DNA of 64,000 nucleotides from Nocardia donostiensis (lineage in GTDB: Bacteria; Actinomycetota; Actinomycetes; Mycobacteriales; Mycobacteriaceae), in the NCBI RefSeq assembly GCF_002081715.1, contig NZ_MUKP01000001.1, positions 124,001-188,000 on the forward strand, read 5' to 3'. Shown piece after piece: positions 55,589 through 64,000 of this stretch. The notes under the pieces were generated by a model. That model was given only the letters and a program-made list of their open reading frames with translations. It did no database searches and was not told where the DNA came from. Made by a program: the position numbers and the translations under genes. Numbering within the stretch: the first letter of the stretch is position 1; the number at the start of each line of letters is the position of its first letter.

Positions 55589-55701
55589 GAATGGGGACGC
55601 TGTTGGTCTATGTTGTCTGGCAGAAGACTCGAATATCAGCGGAAACGGCGAGGAAACTCGTTTCAGTTTCCCGTTAGTTGTCGGCAACGGAGTGGGAGTA
55701 G

Positions 55702-57333
55702 ATGGACCACGATTGGGATCTGACCGCGGACGTGGTCGTCATCGGATACGGTGCGGCGGGCGCAGCCGCGGCGCTGGAAGCCACCGACAACGGTGCGCAG
55801 GTGCTGGTCCTGGATCGGTTCACCGGCGGAGGGGCAACAGCACTATCCGGCGGCATCATCTACGCGGGCGGCGGCACCTGGGTGCAGCGCGCAGCCGGGG
55901 TGGAGGACACACCAGAACAGATGCTGGCCTACCTGGAACGAGAAGTCGGTGACGCCGTGTCACCGGCGACGCTGCGGCGTTTCGTCGACCAAAGCCCCGC
56001 GATGATCGACTGGCTCACCGGGCACGGGGTGCCTTTCGAGGCATCACTGTGCCCGTACAAAACCTCCTACCCCAACGACGACTACTACCTGTACTACTCC
56101 GGCAGCGAAATCTCCGGCGCATTCGGCGATATCACCCCGGCCCAGCGCGGGCACCGCGCCAAAGGGCGCGGGGTGTCGGGTAAAGCCTTGTTCTTCCCGA
56201 TGGCCGCCGCCGCTGCCGCCGCCGGGGTGCGGGTGGAAACACTCACCACGGCCACCGAACTGATCACCGACGACACCGGCACGGTGATCGGCCTGCAATG
56301 CCGCACCCTGCGCGACGCACCGGGCCGCATCCGCGACCGCTACAGCCGCATGGCCCGGCTCGCCGCCAAACCCGGCATCTACTATCCGCCGCTGCGCAAA
56401 GCCATGGAAAAACGGATGGCGGCCCTCGAACGGCACTACGCCACCACCATCAAAGTGCTGGCCCGGCGCGGGGTGGTCCTCAGCGCGGGCGGGTTCATCG
56501 GCAACCGGGAAATGGTGCGCGAATACGCCCCCGCCTACCGTGGCGGGCTGCCGCTGGGCAGTTCCGGCGACGACGGCAGCGGTATCGAACTCGCTCGCCG
56601 CCTCGGCGCACGCACCGACCGGCTGGACAGCGTCTCGGCCTGGCGTTTCCTGCTGCCGCCGAGTTCTTTCACCGGCGCGTTGCTCGTCGACGGGCAAGGC
56701 AGGCGGGTCATCGACGAAACCCGGTACGGCGCGGCCGTCGGCAAAACCCTGGTCACCGAGCGCAACGGTATCGGTTGGCTGCTCGCCGACGACGAACTGA
56801 TGCGCACCGCGATCTCCCAGATCGGCCCCCAAGGCAGCTGGTTCCAGCGGGTGCAATTCGAGGTGATGCGTCGCACCGCCAAACGCGGTGCAACCCTCGA
56901 GGAAGTGGCCGCCAAGGCCGGGATCGACGCGGCCGGGCTGCGGGCGACAGTGCACGCGCACAACGCTGCCATTACCGAAGGAACGGCGGACCCGGTGGGT
57001 AAACCCGCCGAATACACCCGCACCGTCGGCAACGGCCCGTACTGGCTGCTGGATGTATCGATCAAACCGAGCCTGACCAACCCGTGCCCGATGTTCACCG
57101 TCGGCGGTGTAGTGGTGGACGAGGACACCGGTGCTGTGAAATCCACCGACGGAACCGATATCGCGGGCTTATACGCCGCAGGGCGCACCGCGGTGGGTCT
57201 CTGTGCGAATTCCTATGTCAGCGGCCTTTCCCTGGCCGACTGTGTTTTCTCCGGCAGGCGAGCGGGCCGGAGCGCGGCGGAACGCCTCGCCGCGGTTCAC
57301 GACGCCGTAAAGACCACTGTGGAAGGAAACTAG
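55702..57333 (+). CDS. KstD-like FAD-dependent oxidoreductase
   Basis: A 543-residue flavoprotein of the fumarate reductase/3-ketosteroid dehydrogenase superfamily. FAD motif VVVIGYGAAGAAAALEA, GGGATALSGGIIYAGGG, and a C-terminal FAD segment IAGLYAAGRTAVGLCANSYV. The KstD YAGPG motif is replaced, so it is not a simple duplicate. Operon head of hsaE-hsaG-hsaF (GTG of hsaE two bases after its stop), which ties it to steroid ring degradation; homologues are found at this place in rhodococci. The precise step is unknown. Confidence 0.85.
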   Translation: MDHDWDLTADVVVIGYGAAGAAAALEATDNGAQVLVLDRFTGGGATALSGGIIYAGGGTWVQRAAGVEDTPEQMLAYLEREVGDAVSPATLRRFVDQSPAMIDWLTGHGVPFEASLCPYKTSYPNDDYYLYYSGSEISGAFGDITPAQRGHRAKGRGVSGKALFFPMAAAAAAAGVRVETLTTATELITDDTGTVIGLQCRTLRDAPGRIRDRYSRMARLAAKPGIYYPPLRKAMEKRMAALERHYATTIKVLARRGVVLSAGGFIGNREMVREYAPAYRGGLPLGSSGDDGSGIELARRLGARTDRLDSVSAWRFLLPPSSFTGALLVDGQGRRVIDETRYGAAVGKTLVTERNGIGWLLADDELMRTAISQIGPQGSWFQRVQFEVMRRTAKRGATLEEVAAKAGIDAAGLRATVHAHNAAITEGTADPVGKPAEYTRTVGNGPYWLLDVSIKPSLTNPCPMFTVGGVVVDEDTGAVKSTDGTDIAGLYAAGRTAVGLCANSYVSGLSLADCVFSGRRAGRSAAERLAAVHDAVKTTVEGN

Positions 57334-57334
57334 C

Positions 57335-58120
57335 GTGCTGTCCGATGCGGTAAGAACCGAACTCGCCGACGAACTCGACCGCGCCGAACGCGAGCGGGTC
57401 GCCATCGACCCGCTCGTGTCCCGGTATCCCGATATCGATGTGGTCGACGCCTACGAGATCCAGCTGATCAACATCCGCCGCAAGATCGACGCGGGCGCCC
57501 GCATCGTCGGGCACAAGGTGGGTCTGTCGTCGAAGGCGATGCAGCAGATGATGGGCGTCGACGAACCGGATTACGGGCATCTGCTCGCCGACATGGAGGT
57601 CTACGAAGACGTTCCGGTCGACACGAGCCGCTACCTGTTCCCCAGGGTGGAAGTCGAGGTCGGTTTCGTGCTCGGCGCCGACCTGCCAGGGGAGGAATGC
57701 ACCGAAGCCGATGTGCTCGCCGCGACCGTCGCCTACGCGCCCGCTATCGAACTCATCGATTCGCGTATCAAGAACTGGAATATCGCGCTGGCCGACACAA
57801 TTTCCGATAACGCATCCTCGGCTGGTTTCGTGCTCGGCCCACAGCGGGTGGCGCCGAAAGACATCGATATCAAGAACATCGATGCGGTACTCACCCGCAA
57901 CGACGAGGTGATCGCCGAAGGCCGAAGCGACGCGGTGCTCGGGGATCCGGTTATCGCGGTCGCCTGGTTGGCCCGCAAGGTGGCGAGCTTCGGGGTCCGG
58001 TTGAAAGCAGGCGATATCGTGCTGCCCGGCTCCTGCACTCGCGCCATCGACGCACGCCCCGGTGATTCCTTCCACGCCGAGTTCGCCGGGCTCGGCTCTG
58101 TCCGTCTGCAATTCGCTTAG
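57335..58120 (+). CDS. hsaE: 2-hydroxypenta-2,4-dienoate hydratase HsaE
   Basis: Adds water to 2-hydroxyhexa-2,4-dienoate from steroid rings C/D-side cleavage to give 4-hydroxy-2-oxohexanoate. It has 261 residues of the fumarylacetoacetase-like/MhpD family: [32 protein letters not shown] with the metal-binding acids, and [17 protein letters not shown] start with GGAAGG upstream. Same order hsaE-G-F as M. tuberculosis Rv3536c-Rv3534c. Confidence 0.94.
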   Translation: MLSDAVRTELADELDRAERERVAIDPLVSRYPDIDVVDAYEIQLINIRRKIDAGARIVGHKVGLSSKAMQQMMGVDEPDYGHLLADMEVYEDVPVDTSRYLFPRVEVEVGFVLGADLPGEECTEADVLAATVAYAPAIELIDSRIKNWNIALADTISDNASSAGFVLGPQRVAPKDIDIKNIDAVLTRNDEVIAEGRSDAVLGDPVIAVAWLARKVASFGVRLKAGDIVLPGSCTRAIDARPGDSFHAEFAGLGSVRLQFA

Positions 58121-58143
58121 GCGTAACCACTAGGAGGTTTGTC

Positions 58144-59058
58144 GTGACCACCACGACGGGAACCGTAACCGCCGCGATCGTCGGGTCCGGCAATATCAGC
58201 ACCGATCTGCTGTACAAACTGCTGCGCTCCGAGCAGATCGAACCGCGCTGGATGATCGGCATCGACCCGGACAGTGAGGGGTTGAAACGGGCGCGTGGCT
58301 TGGGTCTGGAGACATCGCACGAGGGCGTCGGCTGGCTGCTCGGCCAGTCCGAACTGCCGGACCTGATCTTCGAGGCCACCTCCGCCTACGTGCATCGTGA
58401 GGCGGCACCCAAATACGCCGAGGCCGGTATCCGCGCCGTCGACCTGACCCCCGCCGCCGTCGGGCCCGCCGTGGTGCCGCCGGTGAACCTCGGGGCCAAT
58501 ATCGACGCGCCGAACGTCAATATGATCACCTGCGGCGGCCAGGCCACCATCCCGATCGTGGCGGCCGTATCCCGTGTGGTGCCGGTGCCTTACGCCGAAA
58601 TCGTCGCCTCGGTGTCGTCGGTATCGGCCGGACCTGGCACTCGCGCCAATATCGACGAATTCACCAAAACCACCAGCCGCGGTGTGGAAACCATCGGCGG
58701 CGCGCAGCGCGGTAAAGCGATCATCATCCTCAACCCGGCCGAACCGCCGATGATCATGCGCGACACCATTTTCTGCGCCATCCCCGAAGATGCCGACACC
58801 GACGCCATCGCCGATTCCATTCACCGCATGGTCGCCGATATCCAGCAGTACGTGCCCGGCTACCGCCTGCTCAACGACCCGCAGTTCGATCCACCGTCGG
58901 TGGTGTCCGGCGGTATGGCGAAGGTTTCGGTGTTCGTCGAAGTCGAGGGCGCGGGCGATTTCCTGCCGCCGTATGCGGGCAACCTCGACATCATGACCGC
59001 AGCCGCCACCCGAGTCGGCGAAGTCATGGCCGGACAGATCACCTCGGCCCGGGTGTGA
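58144..59058 (+). CDS. hsaG: Acylating propionaldehyde/acetaldehyde dehydrogenase HsaG
   Basis: Converts the aldehyde from HsaF to propionyl-CoA with NAD and CoA. A 304-residue protein with the NAD motif [17 protein letters not shown] and catalytic Cys in [13 protein letters not shown]. The enzyme forms a channelling complex with HsaF in the family. GTG 58144 has AGGAGG upstream, a strong ribosome site. Confidence 0.95.
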   Translation: MTTTTGTVTAAIVGSGNISTDLLYKLLRSEQIEPRWMIGIDPDSEGLKRARGLGLETSHEGVGWLLGQSELPDLIFEATSAYVHREAAPKYAEAGIRAVDLTPAAVGPAVVPPVNLGANIDAPNVNMITCGGQATIPIVAAVSRVVPVPYAEIVASVSSVSAGPGTRANIDEFTKTTSRGVETIGGAQRGKAIIILNPAEPPMIMRDTIFCAIPEDADTDAIADSIHRMVADIQQYVPGYRLLNDPQFDPPSVVSGGMAKVSVFVEVEGAGDFLPPYAGNLDIMTAAATRVGEVMAGQITSARV

Positions 59059-59073
59059 GAAGGGACTTCTGAA

Positions 59074-60111
59074 ATGCCATATTCAGCCGAACTCGATATC
59101 CGCGTCACCGACACCTCACTGCGTGACGGTTCCCACCACAAACGCCACCAGTTCACCGCCACCGAGGTCCGCGATATCGTCGCCGCCCTCGACGCCTCCG
59201 GCGTCCCGGTGATCGAGGTGACCCACGGCGACGGTCTCGGCGGTTCCTCGTTCAACTACGGCTTCTCCAAGACGCCGGAACAGGAACTCGTCACCATCGC
59301 CGCCGAAACCGCGAAACAGGCCAAGATCGCGGTCCTGATGCTGCCCGGCGTCGGTGTAAAGGAAGACATCAAAGTCTCCCAGGACAATGGCGCCAGCATC
59401 TGCCGTATCGCCACCCACTGCACCGAGGCCGACGTCTCCATCCAGCACTTCGGCCTCGCCCGCGAACTCGGCCTGGAAACTGTCGGCTTCCTGATGATGT
59501 CGCACACCCAGCCCCCCGAGGTCCTGGCCAAACAGGCCCGCATCATGGCCGACGCAGGCTGCCAGTGCGTCTACATCGTCGACTCCGCGGGCGCACTGGT
59601 GTTGGAGCAGGTCTCCGACCGCGTCTCCGCGGTGGTCGCCGAACTCGGCAACGACGCCCAGGTCGGTTTCCACGGCCACGAAAACCTCGATCTCGGTTGC
59701 GCCAACTCCATTTACGCCATCCGCGCAGGCGCCACCCAGATCGACGGCAGCGCCCGCCGCTTCGGCGCAGGCGCAGGCAACACCCCCGTCGAAGCCCTCG
59801 TCGGCGTCTGCGACAAACTCGGCATCAAAACCGGCATCGATTTCTTCGCCATCGCCGACGCCGCCGAAGACGTGGTCCGGCCCGCCATGCCGCAGGAATG
59901 CCTGCTCGACCGTCAGGCACTCATGATGGGCTACGCCGGGGTGTACTCCAGCTTCCTCAAGCACGCCGAACGGCAGGCCGAACGCTACGGCGTCTCGGCC
60001 GCCGAAATGCTGGTGCGCGCCGGTCAGCGCAAGCTGGTCGGTGGGCAGGAGGACCAGCTGATCGATATCGCGTTGGAGTTGCAGCGCGAGCAGGCGACTG
60101 TTTCTGCCTGA
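59074..60111 (+). CDS. hsaF: 4-hydroxy-2-oxovalerate/oxohexanoate aldolase HsaF
   Basis: Cleaves 4-hydroxy-2-oxo acids to pyruvate and an aldehyde. A 345-residue DRE-TIM-like protein: [17 protein letters not shown] with catalytic Arg-Asp, metal-binding [10 protein letters not shown] and a C-terminal communication domain contacting HsaG ([18 protein letters not shown]). Fifteen bases separate it from hsaG. Last gene of the ring-degradation operon. Confidence 0.96.
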   Translation: MPYSAELDIRVTDTSLRDGSHHKRHQFTATEVRDIVAALDASGVPVIEVTHGDGLGGSSFNYGFSKTPEQELVTIAAETAKQAKIAVLMLPGVGVKEDIKVSQDNGASICRIATHCTEADVSIQHFGLARELGLETVGFLMMSHTQPPEVLAKQARIMADAGCQCVYIVDSAGALVLEQVSDRVSAVVAELGNDAQVGFHGHENLDLGCANSIYAIRAGATQIDGSARRFGAGAGNTPVEALVGVCDKLGIKTGIDFFAIADAAEDVVRPAMPQECLLDRQALMMGYAGVYSSFLKHAERQAERYGVSAAEMLVRAGQRKLVGGQEDQLIDIALELQREQATVSA

Positions 60112-60244
60112 GCAGCGGGTTTGCCGTAGGCCGCGAGGGATGTCGATTAGCCACCTCGCGGCCTGCTCGCGTTCTCGGACTCGGCTCCGAGGCCGATCGC
60201 ATCGACCGGGACGGTAGTCGGCCGAGCACGGTAGCTGGTCGAGC

Positions 60245-61057
60245 TCAGAACGATGGTGGTTCGCACGCGGTGGATACCACCCGCACCAGCTCCCGAGAGA
60301 TCACCGGGTTGGCGGCAATGGTGTGGCGTGCCCGCAGGCTGTGCGGGCTTCCGTCGGAATCGGTGACGACCGCGCCGCTTTCGCGGGCGATCAGGACACC
60401 GGCGGCGGTATCCCACGGTTTGTTCGACAGCATCACGCAGCCATCGGTACGCCCCTCGGCCACCCACACCAGATCGAGAGCAGCAGACCCGAACATCCGG
60501 ACGCGCTCGACAGTCGCGGCGAGAGCTTCCGTTATCGCGAATCGCCGGCGGTTCCGTTCGGCGGCTCGAGGGCCGACCGCATAGTCGCCGATCGACACGA
60601 TGGCATCGCGGAGATTTTGTGCCCGACCTGCGGCGATGGGCTCGCCATTGCAGAATGCGCCGCTGCCTTCGGCCGCGTAGTACTCCAGGCTGAGGAAGGG
60701 CGCCTGTATGACGCCGATCATCGGTTTGCCTCTGTGTACGAGCGCGAGGGAAACGGCGCACAACGGAAGACCGTGGATGAAATTCGAGGTCCCGTCGATC
60801 GGATCCAGCGTCCACACGTACTCGGCGTCTTCGCGGTCCGTCGCCGTCGTACTTGCTTCCTCACCCAGGAAGCCGATCCATGGCGTCACTGAATGCAGCT
60901 GCTTCTGCATGGCGGTCTGGATTTCGATGTCCAGCTCCGTGACGAAATCGCGCTCGCCTTTCGCGTGGATCTCGCCTGGGCCCGAGCTGCCCAGCAGGGC
61001 CGCACCTTCGGCTACCGCCGCACGCGCGGTGTTCAGGAGTGCTCGGGTATCGATCAC
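60245..61057 (-). CDS. Inositol monophosphatase-family phosphatase
   Basis: Mg-dependent sugar/alcohol phosphatase of 270 residues. All metal motifs are present: GFLGEEAS, LDPIDGTSNFIHG and KPWDTAAGVLIARESG. Members dephosphorylate inositol-1-phosphate, histidinol phosphate, fructose bisphosphate or PAP; sequence alone does not decide. It is the last of three genes on the minus strand (with the SUMF1 and aminotransferase genes), spaced 107 and 66 bases. Confidence 0.9.
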   Translation of the reverse strand: MIDTRALLNTARAAVAEGAALLGSSGPGEIHAKGERDFVTELDIEIQTAMQKQLHSVTPWIGFLGEEASTTATDREDAEYVWTLDPIDGTSNFIHGLPLCAVSLALVHRGKPMIGVIQAPFLSLEYYAAEGSGAFCNGEPIAAGRAQNLRDAIVSIGDYAVGPRAAERNRRRFAITEALAATVERVRMFGSAALDLVWVAEGRTDGCVMLSNKPWDTAAGVLIARESGAVVTDSDGSPHSLRARHTIAANPVISRELVRVVSTACEPPSF

Positions 61058-61164
61058 GTACCGACCTCTTTCCCTCGCGTCCAGATGCTGTCGAAGACAT
61101 TGGCGAATGTATCGAAAATCCCGGGCGCTTCGATTCGCTCAGCTGACCGCATTCCCAGTTTCGC

Positions 61165-62085
61165 TCAGTCTTGGTCGAGTAACTTCGTTGAAACGCAGCG
61201 GAAGCCGGTGTCGTCATCCGTCATCGCTCTATCCGCATCGTTGAAGGCCGCCGGTCTTCCTCGGTCGAACGGGCTGGTGAATGCCGCGCCCTTGAGCTCG
61301 TAACGGTTGTTTGTGGTAGGGGTCGCGAGCCATTCCCAGACGTTTCCGCACATGTCGTAGCAGCCGTAGGGACTGACACCGCTCTTGTATTGGTCGACAG
61401 GAGTGGTGGTGCCTGGGCCGGAGCCACGGACGTTGCTTTTGGCTGGAGTAGGTTGAGTGCCCCACGGCCAGGTATTGCCGAGGGTGCCGCGGGCTGCTTT
61501 CTCCCACTGCTGGCTGGTCGGCAGGCCCTTGCCCGCCCACTGGGCATAGGCGTGGGCGTCATCCCAGGTCACCCAGACGACGGGATGGTCGGCGATCGTT
61601 GTCGGCGGGTGCACTTCCTCCCAGTGCTGTGGCGGTGTGTGGCCAGTAGCGGCGACGAACCGTGCGTAATCAGCGTTGGTTGTGGGAGACAGGTCGATGT
61701 AGAACTCCGCGACCCACACCGGTTCGTCCTCGGCCCCGGACAGATAGACACCTTCGGGAATCCGGGTCATCAGTTTTCCGTCCATTGGGTGGCGGACGTT
61801 GGTGGGATGTTCGGGGACATCGAGATTACGCGCGGGGCTGAGCACGTCCAGGGAGACGAACTCCGTGAAACGGGCGCGTTCTTCACTGGTGAGACGTGCC
61901 AAAGAGGTGTCAAGGGCCGCCTGGTTGACCGGCCTGGGGCAGGTGCTCGCGCCACCGGCCTCCCATTTCGACACCAAACGGTCGCCGACACCGAGGTGCG
62001 CGGCGAATTCCACAAGGCTCATTCTCCGCGCGTGGCGCAAGGCGCGGACCTCCGCCCCGGTCCAACGCCGAACAATCGTGATCAT
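61165..62085 (-). CDS. XRE HTH fused to SUMF1/FGE-like domain
   Basis: A 306-residue protein with an N-terminal Cro/XRE helix-turn-helix (about 8-48: EVRALRHARRMSLVEFAAHL, VSKWEAGG) and a C-terminal SUMF1 (formylglycine-generating enzyme-like) domain (about 105-302: VYLSGAEDEPVWVAEFYIDL, WVTWDDAHAYAQWAGKGLP, GCYDMCGNVWEW). The end reads YELKGAAFTSPFDRGRPA and TGFRCV, so both copper-binding active-site cysteines of true formylglycine-generating enzymes (in RGGSxxC....C) are absent. It therefore cannot be a normal FGE; a binding or different enzymatic role is likely. Confidence 0.85.
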   Translation of the reverse strand: MITIVRRWTGAEVRALRHARRMSLVEFAAHLGVGDRLVSKWEAGGASTCPRPVNQAALDTSLARLTSEERARFTEFVSLDVLSPARNLDVPEHPTNVRHPMDGKLMTRIPEGVYLSGAEDEPVWVAEFYIDLSPTTNADYARFVAATGHTPPQHWEEVHPPTTIADHPVVWVTWDDAHAYAQWAGKGLPTSQQWEKAARGTLGNTWPWGTQPTPAKSNVRGSGPGTTTPVDQYKSGVSPYGCYDMCGNVWEWLATPTTNNRYELKGAAFTSPFDRGRPAAFNDADRAMTDDDTGFRCVSTKLLDQD

Positions 62086-62151
62086 CTTCTGTGTTCTCCC
62101 CTCACCACATCGGCGGCGCTGTTGCTGGCCGCCGGAGCGCCCACTTGTCGG

Positions 62152-62934
62152 TCAGAGCTGTTGCGCCGGAATTGATTCGTATTCGGCGCGCAGAGTATCG
62201 ATCAGCTTGTGTGCGGTCGGCCACCGGATGTCATCGACTCGGGCGACTGCCCGGACCCCGACAGCCGCATTGGTCGCCACGGCACCGACGAACTGATTGA
62301 GCCGAGCCAGTGTGATTGTTTCGGACTGGACTTCCTCGTCCCGGGCCTGGCTGATCAGACGCATAGTGGTTCCGGGCAACACCTCTGCCTTGGGCCAGAC
62401 CAGACGCCCTTCGGTGTCTATGAATCCGATGTTGGAGGTCGCGATCTCGGTGACGATTCCGTCGGCAGTCGTGAACATGGCATCGTCGAACCCGTTTCGC
62501 TGCGCAGTGCGTCGTTGATGTAGCGCGCCGAACAGACCGACGTGTTTGACCCGGGGCATATCGCGGGAGTAGACCGCCGATTGCAGACTCACCGGGCTCT
62601 GCGGGGACGGCGGTGCTTTTCGCATGCTGACAAGGATGTGCGGTTCGGCGTCCGCTCCTGGCCGGCCGAGTTCGAGGTGTGGGTCGAACACTGTCACCCG
62701 TACTACCACTGCAGCAGCGGAGCCACGCAGCGCATGCCGTACGAGCTCACGGACACGCTCGGGATCGAGATCGGCATCGAACACAGTACGGCAATCGCGG
62801 ATAAGCCGATCCAGATGCAGGGAAAGACCGCGAACCGCGCCGTTCTCGACCCGCATCGACGTGAAGTGGCCGAAGTTGACCAATCCCAGAGCGCCTATAT
62901 CGTCGGCCGTGACCGCTGAGCCGTTGAGTTCCAT
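62152..62934 (-). CDS. Class IV PLP-dependent aminotransferase
   Basis: A 260-residue protein of the branched-chain aminotransferase/aminodeoxychorismate lyase fold. The PLP Lys lies in PRVKHVGLFGALHQRR; the cofactor Glu and Asn are in GIVTEIATSNIGFID; VLPGTTMRLI is the phosphate-binding loop. Reaction could be transamination or lyase. It is the first gene of the minus-strand trio and is divergent from the small gene at 63059. Confidence 0.88.
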   Translation of the reverse strand: MELNGSAVTADDIGALGLVNFGHFTSMRVENGAVRGLSLHLDRLIRDCRTVFDADLDPERVRELVRHALRGSAAAVVVRVTVFDPHLELGRPGADAEPHILVSMRKAPPSPQSPVSLQSAVYSRDMPRVKHVGLFGALHQRRTAQRNGFDDAMFTTADGIVTEIATSNIGFIDTEGRLVWPKAEVLPGTTMRLISQARDEEVQSETITLARLNQFVGAVATNAAVGVRAVARVDDIRWPTAHKLIDTLRAEYESIPAQQL

Positions 62935-63058
62935 ACGGCCAGTCTTTCACTTTTCTCCATGTCGAATCCCTGCTCTATGCCGAAGTTCGGTGAAAGGGCG
63001 GTGTAATGCTTTGTCGCGGCGGTTCCGCTGCTGATCTGCTGCGTTGATCCTGGCCTAC

Positions 63059-63232
63059 ATGACAACTGCGGAACACCTGAGAACGGTTGGCACCACCCCA
63101 CTTGCCTCGGGCTTCGAGGACGGCTACGCCCAACGCTTGGTTGGAGCGATGCAGCATGATGATTGCCAGCACTATGCGGCCGAAACACATGTCTGTCATG
63201 TGTTCCTCCAGCCGGGAGCGGAGGTCCGGTGA
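63059..63232 (+). CDS. Unknown 57-residue protein
   Basis: Short gene from ATG 63059 whose TGA overlaps the next ATG (TGATG), supporting real translation. Sequence features: MTTAEHLRTVGTTPLASGF, then GYAQRLVGAMQHDDCQH and HVCHVFLQPGAEVR, with a Cys/His cluster (C-Q-H ... H-V-C-H) that could bind metal. No signal peptide. No family recognised. Ribosome site is poor, so the start is uncertain. Confidence 0.4.
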   Translation: MTTAEHLRTVGTTPLASGFEDGYAQRLVGAMQHDDCQHYAAETHVCHVFLQPGAEVR

Positions 63233-63582
63233 TGCCACACGCTGTCGTCTTCCTCAAACAGTCTCTGTGTGGGAACGGCAGGGCACTGCTGGAGACCCAC
63301 TGCGGGCTACTGGCCGCCGCCCATGGTTTCCGCATCCAGCGCGTGGTGGTGCACGACGAGCACGATCCGTTTCCGTGGACGCTGGATGAGGTTTTGAAGT
63401 CAGGACCCAACGGAATCATTGTGCCGAGCTTGGAGCACATCGATTTTCGTGCTCGCCAGGTCTTGACCCGCTGCTCGCTGCTTGTCGGCCGTCCTTACGG
63501 CTGGTATCACCGGGGAGCGATCGATTGGTATATCGCCGGGCTGCCACCAGAAGGCGTGGCGGGCGCAGGGAAGGGTGGCTGA
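63232..63582 (+). CDS. Resolvase-like small protein
   Basis: A 116-residue protein with GGAGG nine bases before the ATG. The middle (AAAHGFRIQRVVVHDEHDP, WTLDEVLKSGPNGIIVPSLE, ARQVLTRCSLLV) resembles the N-terminal nuclease-fold domain of serine resolvases, but the family Ser is not clearly placed and there is no DNA-binding domain. Such stand-alone domains occur in actinomycetes without known function. Coupled to the 57-residue gene. Confidence 0.5.
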   Translation: MPHAVVFLKQSLCGNGRALLETHCGLLAAAHGFRIQRVVVHDEHDPFPWTLDEVLKSGPNGIIVPSLEHIDFRARQVLTRCSLLVGRPYGWYHRGAIDWYIAGLPPEGVAGAGKGG

Positions 63583-63642
63583 CTGGGTCGGCCTCGATTA
63601 TTTCGGTTGACGTGTTCCCCAGCGGCATTTGAAGATCCGGCT

Positions 63643-64000
63643 ATGCGCGTGGGTGTGGTCGGTTTGGGGATGGGCCTGTATCTGGCGACGTGGTGTCGTC
63701 GGTTGGGGATGGATGTGGTGGCGGGGTGCGATCGTGATCCCGAGCGGCGAGCCGAAGCCGCCGAACAGTTGCCGGGGGCGGTGCTCGTCGAACAGTGGCG
63801 TGAACTGCTGAACGAAGACCTCGACGGCGTTGTGCTCGCCAACGACTTCGATCAACACGCGCCGTTGGCCATCGCCTTTCTCGAACGGGGTGTGCATGTG
63901 CTTTCCGAAGCCGCGGCATGCATGGACGAGCAAGAGGCACGCGCGCTCATCGACGCCGAGCGACGCTCCAGCGCCACCTACTCTTTCGCCGAGAACTACG
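63643..64000 (+). CDS. Gfo/Idh/MocA-family oxidoreductase, 3'-truncated by window edge
   Basis: The N-terminal 119 residues of an NAD(P)-dependent sugar- or inositol-type dehydrogenase. Rossmann start VGVVGLGMGLYLATW, then VVAGCDRDPERRAEAAEQL, GVVLANDFDQHAPLAIAFLERG and HVLSEAAACMD. The usual EKP motif reads SEA, which is seen in some divergent members. The substrate-binding half is outside the window. With the phosphatase and aminotransferase nearby it suggests small-molecule (cyclitol or amino sugar) metabolism, an inference only. Confidence 0.85.
   Translation, partial: MRVGVVGLGMGLYLATWCRRLGMDVVAGCDRDPERRAEAAEQLPGAVLVEQWRELLNEDLDGVVLANDFDQHAPLAIAFLERGVHVLSEAAACMDEQEARALIDAERRSSATYSFAENY

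Noticed and set aside
59116..59964. 282-codon reverse frame rich in Gly/Asp/Val
   Set aside because: Antisense to hsaF; no domain and atypical composition.
63059..63232. RiPP precursor peptide
   Set aside because: No leader/core pattern, no radical SAM, YcaO, lanthipeptide or protease gene nearby. The Cys/His cluster fits metal binding better.

Overview
The window is high-GC actinobacterial DNA. The gene set points to the mycolic-acid-containing Nocardiaceae/Mycobacteriaceae group, most likely a Nocardia or a close relative. Reasons: a core block in the order seen in Mycobacterium tuberculosis (clpC1 ... mhuD, mutY, canB, an Rv3587c-type membrane protein, radA, lpqE, carD, ispD, ispF, cysS, rlmB), a KstR-controlled cholesterol catabolic gene set, and actinomycete-type HTH/DUF397 gene pairs. 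The genus is an inference; no rRNA or tRNA gene was seen.

Layout. 1-2015: 3' three quarters of clpC and its terminator. 2090-6202: an orphan histidine kinase, then a decayed stretch (frameshifted DUF4822 lipoprotein, deaminase and carbonic anhydrase remnants, TnpB and ankyrin scraps) leading into an intact nucleoside deaminase. 6379-12986: small stress and repair genes (SRPBCC, OsmC, MhuD, hydrolase, MutY, carbonic anhydrase, RadA) with a dispersed palindromic repeat on both sides of radA and no visible disA. 13539-19081: lpqE, carD, the MEP-pathway genes ispD/ispF, cysS and rlmB. 19115-26802: crotonase, acyl-CoA dehydrogenase, a ZnuABC-type metal importer under a Zur-like box, and a fused trehalose-6-phosphate phosphatase/GH15 trehalase.

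26909-34768: kstR, a KstR operator, fadE34, then fadE28-fadE29-chsH2-chsH1-ltp2, which shortens the sterol side chain. 34769-52612 is an accessory stretch of about 18 kb separating these from the rest of the sterol genes. It holds a MoxR/DUF58/DUF4129 operon, an AraC regulator next to an oxidoreductase and an SGNH esterase, a damaged RelE/Phd-type module, an ATPase remnant, a DUF397/HTH regulator divergent from three overlapping unknown genes, a small secreted peptide, and an AraC-SDR-P450-methyltransferase set. 52730-60111: chsH3, kstD with its own KstR operator, a second KstD-like flavoprotein, and hsaE-hsaG-hsaF, which degrade the sterol rings. Side-chain enzymes in the first block yield propionyl-CoA and C19 steroids; KstD opens ring degradation; HsaE/G/F turn the C5 dienoate into pyruvate and an acyl-CoA.

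60245-64000: an inositol-monophosphatase-like enzyme, an XRE-SUMF1 fusion, a class IV aminotransferase, a tiny gene coupled to a resolvase-like protein, and the start of a Gfo/Idh/MocA oxidoreductase. This right edge and the 44.3-47.5 kb module are the least explained parts of the window.
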